Below, piece after piece: positions 1-11,341 of a stretch of DNA of 64,000 nucleotides. Origin of the DNA: Apostichopus japonicus (taxonomy: Eukaryota; Echinodermata; Holothuroidea; Aspidochirotida; Stichopodidae); NCBI RefSeq assembly GCF_037975245.1, contig NC_092562.1:6428001-6492000 (forward strand), read 5' to 3'. The notes beneath the pieces were generated by a model that was given only the letters and a program-made list of their open reading frames with translations, did not search any database and was not told the DNA's origin. Position numbers and translations under genes: made by a program. Numbering within the stretch: the stretch's first letter is position 1; each line of letters opens with the position of its first letter.

Positions 1-2038
1 GCACCATTATTATGTTTCTCTTGGGTCTTTAGTCAACGTAATGAGGCAACAGTGACAGAACCCCCCCCCCCCCCACCCCACACACACGCAGACACACACA
101 CTCTACTATGAACAATATCAAGGTAAGACCAATCGCATAAGCGAGCAGCAAGATGAGACATATGATATCATAATTATTATAAAAAAAACTGCCATGGCTG
201 AGATTCTTCGTGAGAACATCACATGACACGAACAGCCACACAGACCAACGCACAATTACACAGACAATCAGATAATACATAACGAGTGACTGAATTGTAT
301 GTGAATAGAAATTCAAACTTACGTGCCAGTGTTGGCATTATGGATAATAAAAGACAAGCTGCCATCGGAAATAAGGTAGCGGCCATTTTCAAATATGGAC
401 TAACTTTTCGTTGTGACTATAATTTAAAGGTCCCAAATAAAGTCTGTCGTAGGCAAGTGACAACACTGTGGTAATAACGGGCTATTCAGATGCATTATAC
501 CTATACAAGGTGTGTCTTTGTTCATATTCGTTCATTAGCGACTGGGCTACTATATAAACAGTACAAGGTCATTTTAAGAGTTGATGTGTGAGAAACACTC
601 TTTTCACTAGTAAATTTACATAAGTAGATACGCTGTAAACTGGCACAGCTAAGTTTCTGTAGCAATGGAGACTAGTGTAGTTATCATTATTAATTAAGTG
701 TTTCTGTCATTATTGTTGATGATTGGATTCGTTTAGTTTATCTGGTTACCCTGTCTATTGAATGGTCCTCCTTCCAACACTCAAATAACAATATGTATAT
801 GACTCTTTTTTTGTAAGTGAAAATCTTGGCCAGTCGCCAAGATTCGTTCATTACTCTGTTTTACTAATTGATCCTGTATCTGCTTTAGTCTCAGTTAGCG
901 TTTATAAATCCCACTGTAACCAGAATGTTAGGTCCCCTAAAAAAAAAAAATTTTTTTTATAATCAATCTATATTACGTAAAATTAAAAAATATAGACATG
1001 GAAATGAGTACTGTTTGAATATATCAAAAAAGCAGTAGCGCATGTGCTTACATTGGTTCGTTTTACTGATAAGCTCTCTGCAGTTCGTCAATCTTCAGTG
1101 TCAATCCAACATCATTGTTACTCTAAATTTATAATCCCCAAACAATGACAAAAGATTTCAACATCTAGAGTTCGTCTGAACTATATTTAGCTGCTCAGTC
1201 AACATTTAATGAGAACAAAATGAACTGTTTTCCCATAATCACGGCTTTAAATTGAAATTTTAGCTGACATGATCAACCATGTGTGGACTAAGTTAGCGAT
1301 GACCTTTGAACAGTTTATGAGTGACGCCTACTTCTCGACAACGCCCCACCCCCCCCCCCCCGCACACTCGTCCCAATAACACTATGAATATTATACGATC
1401 ATGTTTACTTCACGGGAAATGTTCAGATAAATTTCACCAATAATGCTCTTCAATTTTTTAATATTTTCGGTAATATCCTTTCTTCTTTTTGTCATTTAAC
1501 ATCACTTTTCACAGATGATAATCATGCATCGATGTGGTTACATTTATGATTGTGTAAGATGCATCTACAACAGCTCACGAACCCACTAAAAACAGGGACT
1601 CATTTCCATGGTAAGCGATGGACCGGAAAACATATCACTACTTTCATCGTCCCCTTATAAATCTTTGGTGTTATGATTTGAGACGCTCTTCTATTGAGCG
1701 TACTGATAGCGTAACTTATATTGGGTGTCTTACCACATTCAATTGCTCCGTTGACTCAGTACGCACAAAATTCGTCACTTTGCAAGGCCGCTTAGAACTT
1801 AGATATTTTCAACTGACATGTACGACCCACCATATGCGTTGGGCTACCACAGCACATTCATTTTTTTCCCGCCATGACCGTTTAGATTTTGACCTACAAG
1901 CGGGAGTACTTTTACATAGTACACCCCCCCCCCCAACCCATCCGCCCTGCGGCTCTCTTTGCATAAAAAATCTTGTTTCACCCAAGATTTTCTACCAGCA
2001 ACTGCTGTAATTGTGGTATGGAACCATTATACAAGCTG
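1..2038. other. intergenic, no supported gene
   Basis: AT-rich sequence with poly-C tracts near 61-75, 1348-1362 and 1921-1934. The short open frames lack codon-like composition or recognisable motifs. No RNA gene was seen. Confidence 0.5.
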
Positions 2039-2611
2039 CTTAAAAGAATAGACCAGGTCAAAATGTATTTTAATATGTTAAAGAGGAATATGATCTAAGC
2101 TTTCTAGTGAAATTTGCATTCAATTCCTATGTACCGTTTTGAGATATTGACAGTTGAAGATATCTGATATTCTACCAAAATTTAACTTGAAGCAAACAGG
2201 TGTGATGTCATAGTTGCACACTGACAAATATTTTTTGTTTTTTCTTTATTTTTCAGTCTATTGATTTGACCTTGGATTGAATAAGGTTACTAGTTTGTCT
2301 AAAGAGGATGTGAAGTTTATGAAATACCAATAACTATGGTACATTCAAATTATGGATGCATCTAATTGAGGAGTATAAAATTAGACGAAAATTTTAAAGG
2401 AAAACGAAACATTATGTATCAGTGTGCAACAATGACGTCACCCCTGTTTGCTGGATCCAAGCTCACTTTTGGTACGAAAGGTGACAACTTCAACTGTCAA
2501 TATCTCAAAAGCGGTTCATAGGAATTGAATGCAAATTTCATCGGAATGCTTAGATTGTGTTCCTCTTTAACATATCAAAAAAGAAATTTTGACCTGCACT
2601 ATTCTTTTAAG
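2039..2611. mobile_element. foldback DNA element with long inverted arms, TTAA-flanked
   Basis: The ends read CTTAAAAGAATAG and CTATTCTTTTAAG as inverted repeats. The arms extend roughly 170 bp (for example CAATTCCTATGTACCG versus its imperfect complement near 2509-2525). TTAA at 2040-2043 and 2607-2610 fits a piggyBac-type target. There is no coding capacity, so it is non-autonomous. A second, truncated copy lies at 42341-42720. Confidence 0.7.
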
Positions 2612-3245
2612 GCCGGAAGTCACATGTTCTAGCTGTCGCGGACTTGTGGTGTGAAGAACCATATCGTCAACCACATCCCCTACCCAGTCAAAAGTTGTGA
2701 CAAACAAACACATTGATTATGATTCAGTAAACATAAAGGTTTATCAATTACTGTATATACAGACCTCCTTCGATTGAATTTCAAAATATCTTTGAAATGA
2801 CTCAATCAATTGATAAGTCCGTTACTGTTTAGGCCTACTCTGTTATTTTATGATTCACATGAACAGACGAACACAATGTGTTGTATATTCTTTATTAATA
2901 AAGCTATTATCCCCCGCATGACCTTGCGAGGTCGATCAGGGTTAAACTCCTGTAGTATACTATAGGCAATGGCGGCTTACTGTGTATTGTGGTGAGGCCC
3001 TAGGAGCCAATTTTCAACAGCTCTTTACTTAAAAATCGAGTATTAGAGGGTTTTAAGGCTACTGGATAATATCAATTGTCTTTGATCCATGCCTTTGTTA
3101 TTCCTTAAAGTTAAAATAGAACGGTCCGAGATTGGACTTCCGGGCTTGACTGTATACCTTCCACAGAAAATATATTTCTCGCTATGTGATGTGCTTTTGT
3201 GCTTTAAACTTCTGAAAACGGTTGAGTTTCAAGAGCTTTCCACTC

Positions 3246-3890
3246 CTCCCCCCCCCTGCCCGCTGGACTTTCACTATGGCCCTGGTTTTACACTCCGCTC
3301 CTCCCCTGGACGTTAATTATGACCCGGGATACATTCCACTCCCCCTGGACTTTCACTACGGCCCTGGGATGCATTCCACCCCCATGGACCTTCACTATGG
3401 CCCTGGGATACATTCCACCCCTTCCCCCCTGGACCTTCACTATGGGCCCTGGGATACATTCCACTCCCCCTGGACTTTCACTACGGCCCTGGGATGCATT
3501 CCACCCCCATGGACCTTCACTATGGCCCTGGGATACATTCCACCCCTTCCCCCCTGGACCTTCACTATGGCCCTGGGATACATTCCATTTCCCCCCTGGA
3601 CCTTCACTATGGCCCTGGGATACATTCCCCTCCCCCCCCTGGACCTTCACATTGGTCCTGGGATACACTCCAATCCCCCCCCCCCCTTGGAGACCTTCAC
3701 TATGGCCCTGGGATACATTCCATTCCTCCCCCTGGACCTTCACTATGGCCCTGGGATACATTCCATCCCCCCTGGACCTTCACTATGGCCCTGGGATACA
3801 TTCCATCCCCCCTGGACCTTCACTATGGCCCTGGGATACATTCCATTCCTCCCATGGACCTTCACTATGGCCCTGGGATACATTCCAGAG
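3246..3890 (+). repeat. minisatellite, about 15 units of 37-45 bp
   Basis: The unit is CTGGACCTTCACTATGGCCC followed by TGGGATACATTCCA and a variable C/T tract that sets the unit length. Repeat-derived frames stay open on both strands and look Pro/Trp-rich, but they are by-products of the array. Confidence 0.92.
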
Positions 3891-4759
3891 AAATGTTAGT
3901 GTAATTCCTCCTTCTGACGTGTCTTGCTGCGCCCCAAATCACTACAAAGGTGAACAAGAATTATTTAATTGTCCTGCAGCTTCGGGGTTCTTGCACTCCC
4001 AGTCAATACCAGAGCACAGTTGTCATTATAAAGCAAGTAGCAGCTTTTTTTCAAAACGTTGCTCAGCTAGTAGTCACTGTCAGTCGGTCTCAAGAAGCCA
4101 ACTCTGAATCAAAATCGATCATCGTCCCTCTTATTCAAGTTTTGTCATAATTTTGATTTTTTTTTCAAATTTAAATTTGGTTTACCGACACCGATGAAGC
4201 ATTGGGCTTGGTGGGTTAGAACGTGTTCCTTAGCCTCTAAACTTTCCCGTGATGTACATTTTATACAGGTGCGTTTTTGCACTTCCAGAAATGTTCACGT
4301 AGCCCCAGAAAATGAAATCCTCACTCCCATACCCCTTCCCTTTGGAATTTCTGGTGCCGCTACCGCGGAAGGGCACACAAATTTATACGCGTCCTGTACA
4401 TTGTGTGTGTATTTTGTACGAATGATAAGAGCATAGATAGGGCACAGTAGTCTGTTCAGAGGGCTGTCCTACGGGTTTGCCTTAAGCCTAAGCACATCTT
4501 CATAGCAATTTGTATGGCAAATATATGATGATGTCAGCATGGAAACATCACAGTTATTGGTACGTAGTGAGCATGAGCTTAAGCTTGAAAGTATTCAATC
4601 CAAGATAAAGCGATAAATTACTAGATACAGTTACATTACAATTATCAATACCTAGAAAACAAAAAGTAGGAATTGCGTGTGAAAGTCCACAGGTTGCTTT
4701 GGAAATGTTCCCATTTGATCAGTCCAATTTAAAGGTTCCGGTTTAGCCAGGCAATTAGT
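3891..4759. other. intergenic, nothing recognised
   Basis: Non-repetitive AT-rich sequence between two minisatellites. No gene, RNA or element end could be supported. Confidence 0.4.
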
Positions 4760-5215
4760 TATCATTCAATCAACCATGTTAGCAAGTCATAGGTATCATT
4801 CAATCAACCATGTTAGCAAATCATAGGTATCATTCACTCAACCATGTTAGCAAATCATAGGTATCATTCAATCAACCATGTTAGCAAATCATAGGTATCA
4901 TTCAATCAACCATGTTAGCAAATCATAGGTATCATTCAATCAACCATGTTAGCAAATCATAGGTATCATTCAATCAACCATGTTAGCAAATCATAGGTAT
5001 CATTCAATCAACCATGTTAGCAAATCATAGGTATCATTCAATCAACCATGTTAGCAAATCATAGGTATCATTCAATCAACCATGTTTCAGGGTAGCCAGT
5101 CAACATATGTATCATTCAATCAACCATGTTAGCCAGTCATATCTATCATTCAATCAACCGTGTTTTCGGGTAGCCAGTCAACATAGATATCATTCAATCA
5201 ACCGTGTTTCGAGTA
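4760..5215 (+). repeat. 34-bp minisatellite, 13 units
   Basis: Units begin TATCATTCAATCAACCATGT and continue TAGCAAATCATAGG. Ten starts are exactly 34 bp apart (4760, 4794 and so on to 5066). The last units alternate 44, 34 and 44 bp through an inserted GGGTAGCCAGTCAACA block. Confidence 0.93.
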
Positions 5216-5742
5216 AGGGTTAAGATGTTGAGATGGAGCTTCAAGAAACCGTTAAAGACATTGTCTGCCACCGGAATGTCCCTTTGAAATGAAACACTGA
5301 CTTCCTCCAAATTTAGAAGTGTATCGACGTTGCCAAAATGGCACTACTGCATGTGCTCAAATCGCGGACAGAGGCACTGACGTCACCGCATTCCTTACGT
5401 TTTTAATGAGACACGACAAGTTACTCATAAATCATGAAGAAAAGTTCAACGAATGTATATATAATATTATGCTACTTTATTGAAAATGAATATTCAAAGA
5501 GGAAAAAGATATTTCTAGGTCTCTATTGAATAAAAAATTACCTCTTTACGACATTTTGTCATGTATGTTTTTGGAAAGAAGAAAATACAAAAACGTACCT
5601 TAACAAGGTATATTTCATACTTATTTTAACTTATTTTGCCAGTCTTTATAAACTTTCTATAGTTACTGTATGTGGTACCCATATTAATTACTTTCTGCAT
5701 ACATAATTTATACCCGACATTCCCTTCCACCACTTAATTGTT
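5216..5742. other. region downstream of the EGF-like gene, nothing recognised
   Basis: AT-rich single-copy-looking sequence between the 34-bp minisatellite and the EGF-like gene's poly(A) signal. No open frame or element ends worth calling. Confidence 0.4.
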
Positions 5743-5872
5743 TTTATTGATCACACTGTCACGGAGCAGTAGTGAGGAACAGCAGTAGTAAAAAGGGTTG
5801 AAGTCACGGGGAAAGAGTTTCTAAGACTGCCTCTGTCGTCTACACTGATGTTCTAAAGAGTAAACTTTGGAT
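5743..5872 (-). CDS. EGF-like gene terminal exon, 3' UTR and poly(A) signal
   Basis: A pyrimidine-rich TTCTCTCGTTCGCAG acceptor precedes six codons and TAG (stop ends at 5853). AATAAA follows on the minus strand at 5743-5748, about 105 nt past the stop, which gives a compact 3' UTR and independent support for this gene end. Confidence 0.72.
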
Positions 5873-8174
5873 CTGCGAACGAGAGAAATAAAGTAGGTAT
5901 TATAGCAAGCCAAACATTATAATGATGACGAGATTAAAGACATGAAAAAAACCATTATAACGTTTTAAATTCGAATAAATATAAGTAAACAAATAACCTT
6001 AAGGATGGCAGAATGATACAATAACAAGAATAGCTTGGATTTTGTTCGCAAAATTACACAGAAAAGAGGAAAATGTAAAGGCACTTGATTCATTTAGTTC
6101 CTTTTTAAAGGTTTAGTTTTAGTATATCTACTCAGTGACTTCATAAACCTCCCTCCCTACCTATTATATTCTGTCTGCCAGTGAGGGTGGGGGAGGGGAT
6201 AAAATCAGGGGGCTTATGGCGTTTCCCAGTCGCCCTCAGAAGTATACGTGTTTGCGTTCCTTCCCGTTCCCAATGCTGCGCGCAAAAGTTGATCTCAAAT
6301 ATAGACAAAGATTAGGGACCTGCTCCATGGTCATATTGCCTCACCTTCCTCGCAGTTTTTGCCACCGAAACCTCTCTCGCAGACACATACGTACTTCTCG
6401 TCAAATCCCGCGATCTCTTTTGTGATGTCCAGGCACATTCCTTTGTTCTTACAGGGTACGGAGTCGCAGGCGAGATCAGTGTCACTCGGTTTGAAGGGTG
6501 CGCCATCCAGACTGGATCGAAAACCAGCTGAAAATACAACAAGGAGACCATAAGTTCACTTAAAATAACAAGTCATTAATTCATTTTCATTTGTAACACG
6601 ATTGATATCATTTATACCTTTTCATGATTTCATCTTCTTGGACACAGCCTATATTCAAATTGTCAATAGGTATATCAATAATAATTATAACATGTCCGAT
6701 AAAACAGTGGAAGAAACGAACTATCGACTCTCTATATCGAAAAAAAATCGGGAAAATATTGGGGGGGAAGGATTTTTTCAGTCAGGCATTGAACGTTTGA
6801 TACCAACTTTAGTCGAAATGTGGCCAAAAAGGTGACATTTTGGTAGGAAGTTTGAGAGATAAGTGGAAATCAGGGCGAGATCAGAAAAAGTCGAAATTTC
6901 GATAGTACACAAAGCCAAAAACTAGAAAAGCAATTCGAGATTAGAGGAAATAAGTCGAAATGTTAGAATTAAAAATTAAAATTACTAAAGACTCATTTCG
7001 CCACACACTAACAAAACTGAAATCATTTTGGGCACACCCTCCAAACTCCTACCAGTTTTCCGCGCCCTCATTTTTTGATAACTTTCTTCACAACTGCTCT
7101 AATATTTGATGGCCACGTTGGACGAAAAGGAGAGGCTCGACCCAACCATATGGTATCTTAACTAGTGCAGATTTAATTAACCTTCTTTTCTCCTTTATAT
7201 GCGTTTAGAGGGTGATTTATCAGTTTATTTGACAAGCAGGGTGGGTTGGGTGGCATAGGTAAAAGGCATGAACATTTAAGAAACGGCCTGAGTTGGATCC
7301 AGGATTTTTAAATGGAGAGTGTGTAGCGGTGCCTTTGAAGCAGCCCACTGACTCTATAAGGTGGGTGTAGGATGGGGAGTTAAGAAGTCAAATGGAGCAT
7401 TCTGAGGCATATGCTTAGACAATATTTTATATCTATAATTAGGTCTCAACACAAGGTTGTATGGATATGTACTTTTGAACTTTTGTGTGGCTGAGGTTAA
7501 ACAGGGAGTATCCTTATGTATATATACTATATTGAGGGGGGGGGGGGCAAACAGCTCCAGTAGTGGCCACACAGTGGACGGGAGGCAAGCCCCGATTCTC
7601 CAATACTGAAAAACTCAAAGGTCAGATTAAAGTTACCATGCCAGGGACCACGCTCACGGCTTGATTTGAATATATATCCCTCTCCCTCTTTGCGCGGCCC
7701 GCCAATCTAAACATATTGCAGGTTACGCCACGTTCAAGCAGTACTGTCTTTCACTTGGCTACCTTCAACAGCGCTTGCTCACAACCAGATAATTTTCATT
7801 CCAAATACCCCGAAACAAAGAAATCAAAGATGGCCGACGTTAAGGCGGAAGTAAATTTCTCACGTCATTCACTACATCCTATATGCTCCTTATCAGCTCC
7901 TCTGTAACAAAATCAGTTCATAAATTACGTTTCCTTTTATATATATGATTCAACTACGATGCTGACCAATCAAAAGAGTATCTTTACTTCCAGAAGCAAT
8001 GATTTCTGGAAATTTCGTTAACCCGCATATAGTTTTGGAATGTTTATTGAAAGAGCGAATGTGAAATATTTCTAAAAAATACTTATATGCCAAGAATTTT
8101 CCTTCGTGATCTCACTTACCATACGTGGCTCCGACCATCATACAAATAAGAGCAAAGCAAAATACGGTCTTCAT
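5853..8174 (-). CDS. small secreted protein with a single EGF-like domain (3 coding exons)
   Basis: Exons 8120-8174, 6345-6527 and 5853-5872 join in phase (1, 1) to 258 nt, 85 residues plus TAG. Exon 1 is a signal peptide, MKTVFCFALICMMVGATYG. Exon 2 carries six cysteines spaced C-x4-C-x5-C-x15-C-x1-C-x8-C, beginning CDSVPCKNKGMC and ending CVCERGFGGKNC, which is the EGF pattern (disulfides 1-3, 2-4, 5-6). Exon 3 adds only DPKFTL. There is no transmembrane segment, so the product should be a secreted, EGF-sized ligand or matrix/immune peptide. The receptor and role are unknown. Donors are GTAAGTGAG and GTGAGG; acceptors are TTTTCAG and TTCGCAG. No EGF calcium-binding signature (D-x-D/N-E) is evident. 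I do not recognise a specific ortholog. Confidence 0.82.
6345..6527 (-). CDS. EGF-like domain exon
   Basis: This 183-nt symmetric phase-1 exon encodes a short linker and the complete six-cysteine EGF-like module. The module's Gly-Phe-Gly-Gly after the fifth cysteine matches the usual EGF C-terminal turn. A phase 1-1 EGF exon is the classic shuffled-domain arrangement. Confidence 0.88.
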
Positions 8175-8206
8175 GTTGGATGAATGTGTTGTTGGCGATT
8201 TTCAAC
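8120..8206 (-). CDS. EGF-like gene exon with 5' UTR end and signal peptide
   Basis: A CTTTCAG acceptor borders 8206, so 8175-8206 is probably 5' UTR downstream of a non-coding first exon that was not located. Coding starts at 8174 and encodes 18 codons plus one base before GTAAGTGAG. Confidence 0.75.
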
Positions 8207-8748
8207 CTGAAAGTTTGTGTTAGTAGGCCTATACATGAGACGGTATACTGCATACAATCATATCACTATTGCATAGGATTCCCATACAGTTTAAAGGGCA
8301 CTATAAAACAAGGTCATATCGTTCGAACGCCTGTTCAACCCTAACGGTGTTTGTACTTTTGAAAGCTATTGAACCGTAACTCTCCTTAGGCAGATTTTTT
8401 TTTATTTTTCCTTCTTGTTATGAACAAACATTTGTTAAGCTTAACCGTCCGAGGTATGCCTTTGTCTTGTACAAATATAGGTAAAACAATTAGTTGCCTT
8501 TGAAAATAACAACTGTCCATACTAAGCAATTTTAGACGCATCGACAGGATGGTTATCGATGCTTCGGAGAAATTTATCTATATTTGGGCGGATTGTTCAA
8601 AACGGCTCTTTGATTAAAAAGCTCCTACTCTGTTGAATCCGCTGATTTTGCGGCGAGACGAAGTCTCGGTGACAATGCCTGAATGGCTTCTTTTGTAAGC
8701 TGTGGAGGAAGACAAAAAAAAAACTAATTATCAGAAAAACTATTACCA

Positions 8749-8750
8749 TT

Positions 8751-8830
<80 letters not shown>
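8749..8830. repeat. (TA)n microsatellite
   Basis: About 80 bp of nearly pure TA dinucleotide repeat with a few interruptions. Confidence 0.95.
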
Positions 8831-8834
<4 letters not shown>

Positions 8835-8870
8835 TGTGTGTGCTCGTATCAAGGATTTTCTAAGCCAGAG

Positions 8871-8985
8871 GGCGCGAATTACTGTCAAAGCGGAGCGCTA
8901 CCGTTGGTTGGCGCGCAGCGTACAAGAAAATTTCTGGTTTTGATAATCCCAGATCACCGGAAATGGCACTTCTCGGGCTTGAAAC
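8871..8985 (-). repeat. dispersed repeat family A, copy 1
   Basis: Reverse-complement copy of a module running from a GGGAAGTGCC-like start through CGATCTGG to GTACGCTGCGCGCCAAC and GGCGCTCCGCTT. The same module recurs near 9.5, 34.1, 35.7, 40.8, 41.6 and 42.1 kb. Confidence 0.75.
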
Positions 8986-9427
8986 TGACCAACCAGATGA
9001 ACACTTTTGCCTGAGAACCAAATATTTCCAAATAGTTTTTTTCTCATCTATAACCTTTTTGAAGGTGGTCACCAGTCACACATCATGTTCGACCTCATCG
9101 CATCTCCTGTGGTTCATTGCTTTTGTAGGTGATTCTACATCGCGGCCCACAATACCCGTCCGGTCCCACTTTTAAAGGTTTTAAGCCCATTATTTGTTCA
9201 GAATATGAAATTTCACATTTCTCGATTCACTTCAAAACATACCCACAATGTTGCACAAAATTTCATCTATGGACAACCAATATAGAAAAACCTCCTTCAA
9301 CCCCTAACAGACCGGTCAAAATTGCACGAGCATTCAGAGGGAAGTATGATGAAGAATGTTGGTCAGGGAATTTTCGTTAATTCAGAATGCTACTATAAAA
9401 CTTCGTTGAAGGAAAGAAAAAAATGAG

Positions 9428-9981
9428 GCATGGGCGCAGATCAGTCTTGGATAATGGTGGGGACGCGTGTCTGTTCTCTGACACTATCTAAGCGTAGCGC
9501 AACCATGGGTTCGCGCGTAGCGTACGCTTTTTTGGGCAAATATAACCTCCCGGATCGCCGGAAAAGCACTTCCCAGACCTAATGATGCAACCAAACCTCC
9601 TAAAGTCGGAGATTTTATGGCTTAGAAATTTAGTTTGGGGAAATACATGGGCGTCTGCAAAAAAAATCAGGGGACAAATAATCCAAGTAGACTTTTGTAT
9701 ACGATGGGTCTGGGGTCCTCTCCCAGAAAACAATTATAGACTGCCGCAAATGCGATTTCCGTCCTATATTTAACAACTGTGGATAAAATATAATAAAATG
9801 AGAACTGCTGCATGTCATTTGCATAATACTGAATCAAACTGCGCCAAAGTTCAATACAGGGGAACTTGAAATGCAGCTATTGATCAAGACAAATTGGTGG
9901 GGACACGGTATATCATGTCCCCACTATACTGAAAAAGTTGGTGGGGACGCGTCCCGCTGTCCTCACCAGGATATGCGCCCA
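9428..9981. mobile_element. dispersed element with CATGGGCGCA inverted ends, containing repeat A copy 2
   Basis: The ends read CATGGGCGCA and TGCGCCCATG. GGTGGGGACGCGT occurs near each end, and copy 2 of the repeat A module (minus strand) lies at 9485-9582. No clear target duplication was found, so the exact borders are tentative. Confidence 0.45.
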
Positions 9982-10123
9982 TGGTTTGGAGGCTGTTCAT
10001 CCTGGAACGCCATTTTCATGCTCACTGATATGATGTGATATCTGCTATTTGCTTTACAAATTCGAATAATTGAAATGAGACTGAAATAAATTGAATTTGA
10101 TCAGTTTATTGTGCAATGACTCC

Positions 10124-11341
10124 CAGGGCCGTCTTAACGCATGGGCCCATTGGGCCCTGGCCCAGGGCCCCGCGATGTCAGGGGCCCCGCAATCGTAGTA
10201 ACCCCATGTCTTAATATGGGAGGAAAACTTATTGAATAGGCCATTATGCCTGATTGAATTCGATACTTGACAACTTGTGACGAGAGTTGGTGAAACAATT
10301 GAGAGTTTTACATTAAATATTAGAATCTGAGTTTGCAACCCTGGAATATACAATACTCCGTAACAATAAGAAAGAGGATATTGCCTCAGCCACGAAAGGC
10401 ATAAAATTTGAAAACCGTGGGAAATACCTCACCACCAAACCTAAACAAAAGGAACCACCACTTGTGTTCAAGCTCACCTATACACCCCATATCAAAACCA
10501 CGCATTTGAAAAAAACACTTTTTGAAACATTGGCACTTAATCTCGCAACACGCGGAATTATCCAAACTGTTTCCAAAAGAGCCGATTCTAGCCTCCAAAA
10601 GGGCCCCAAATCTCAAAGATTTACTTGTTAACTCAAGGTTTCATACTAACGAAGAATCAGCTGACTCTCAAGGTTCACACGAAGCTCTTTTAGATGCTCT
10701 TATAACTGCACTATGAGTCCCTAAAAATTCGTGCACAGAAAATAGATGCATTTTGAAAACGAGACGCCCATGCCGAATATAAAATATTCAAAGGCTACTA
10801 CTGATGAAGCTCCTCCTATAAAGTTTGAGAGCAGAAACCGGTCTAGTTGGTCATAAGAACCTACGCTAGTCTTTCCTACTATTAAAAGTACACTCAATTC
10901 ACCTAATAGGTGCAATAATGTTTCACCATGAGGAGCATGCTGAAAGTTCATGTTCCTCGCACCCTCCCTTAAAAATAATTCATGTTCTTGGCGACCACGT
11001 TGCGTTAGTGTAAAACCGCCTACAGCCCCCTTCCAGTTGAAAGACTCAACACAAGGATGTTACAAATGGTGAGTCCAGTATTGTTAGGGAAGGGATGGAG
11101 GGCAACTCGAAGATTACTCTTCTATAATGTATTTCAGCTTTTAGATATATCACATATGTTATTCAGCTAAAGTTTTATGCATTATGCGCGACATAGGGAG
11201 GGGTGGTAAATGCAGGCATGTCTATGCTTGAGCGCTTGTCAAGGATGTCAAGTTTCACGCAAATTTTTGCGAACTCACTTGATTGAGGGGCCCCGCTCTA
11301 TTGCCGGGCCCAGGGCCCGGTGATCTCTTAAGACGGCCCTG
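10124..11341. mobile_element. non-autonomous hAT-like element with 8-bp target duplication
   Basis: Terminal inverted repeats CAGGGCCGTCTTAA / TTAAGACGGCCCTG are flanked by ATGACTCC at 10116-10123 and 11342-11349, a perfect 8-bp duplication typical of hAT transposases. Subterminal GGGCCC-rich segments repeat the inverted symmetry. It encodes no transposase. Confidence 0.85.
10447..10716 (+). pseudogene. reverse-transcriptase C-terminal-like remnant inside the hAT element
   Basis: One frame gives VFKLTYTPHIKTTHLKK. After a shift near 10522 the next frame gives PILASKRAPNLKDLLVNSRF. This resembles the conserved PILAYRRxxNLKDLLV stretch that follows the catalytic core in Penelope-like and some non-LTR reverse transcriptases. 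The catalytic motifs are missing and the frame is broken. Assignment rests on motif resemblance only. Confidence 0.45.

Noticed and set aside
3222-4107. Proline/tryptophan-rich proteins encoded on both strands
   Set aside because: The frames overlap on both strands and follow the minisatellite exactly, so they are array artefacts.
4760-5215. CRISPR-like array
   Set aside because: Units are contiguous 34-bp tandem repeats with no unique spacers, in eukaryotic DNA.
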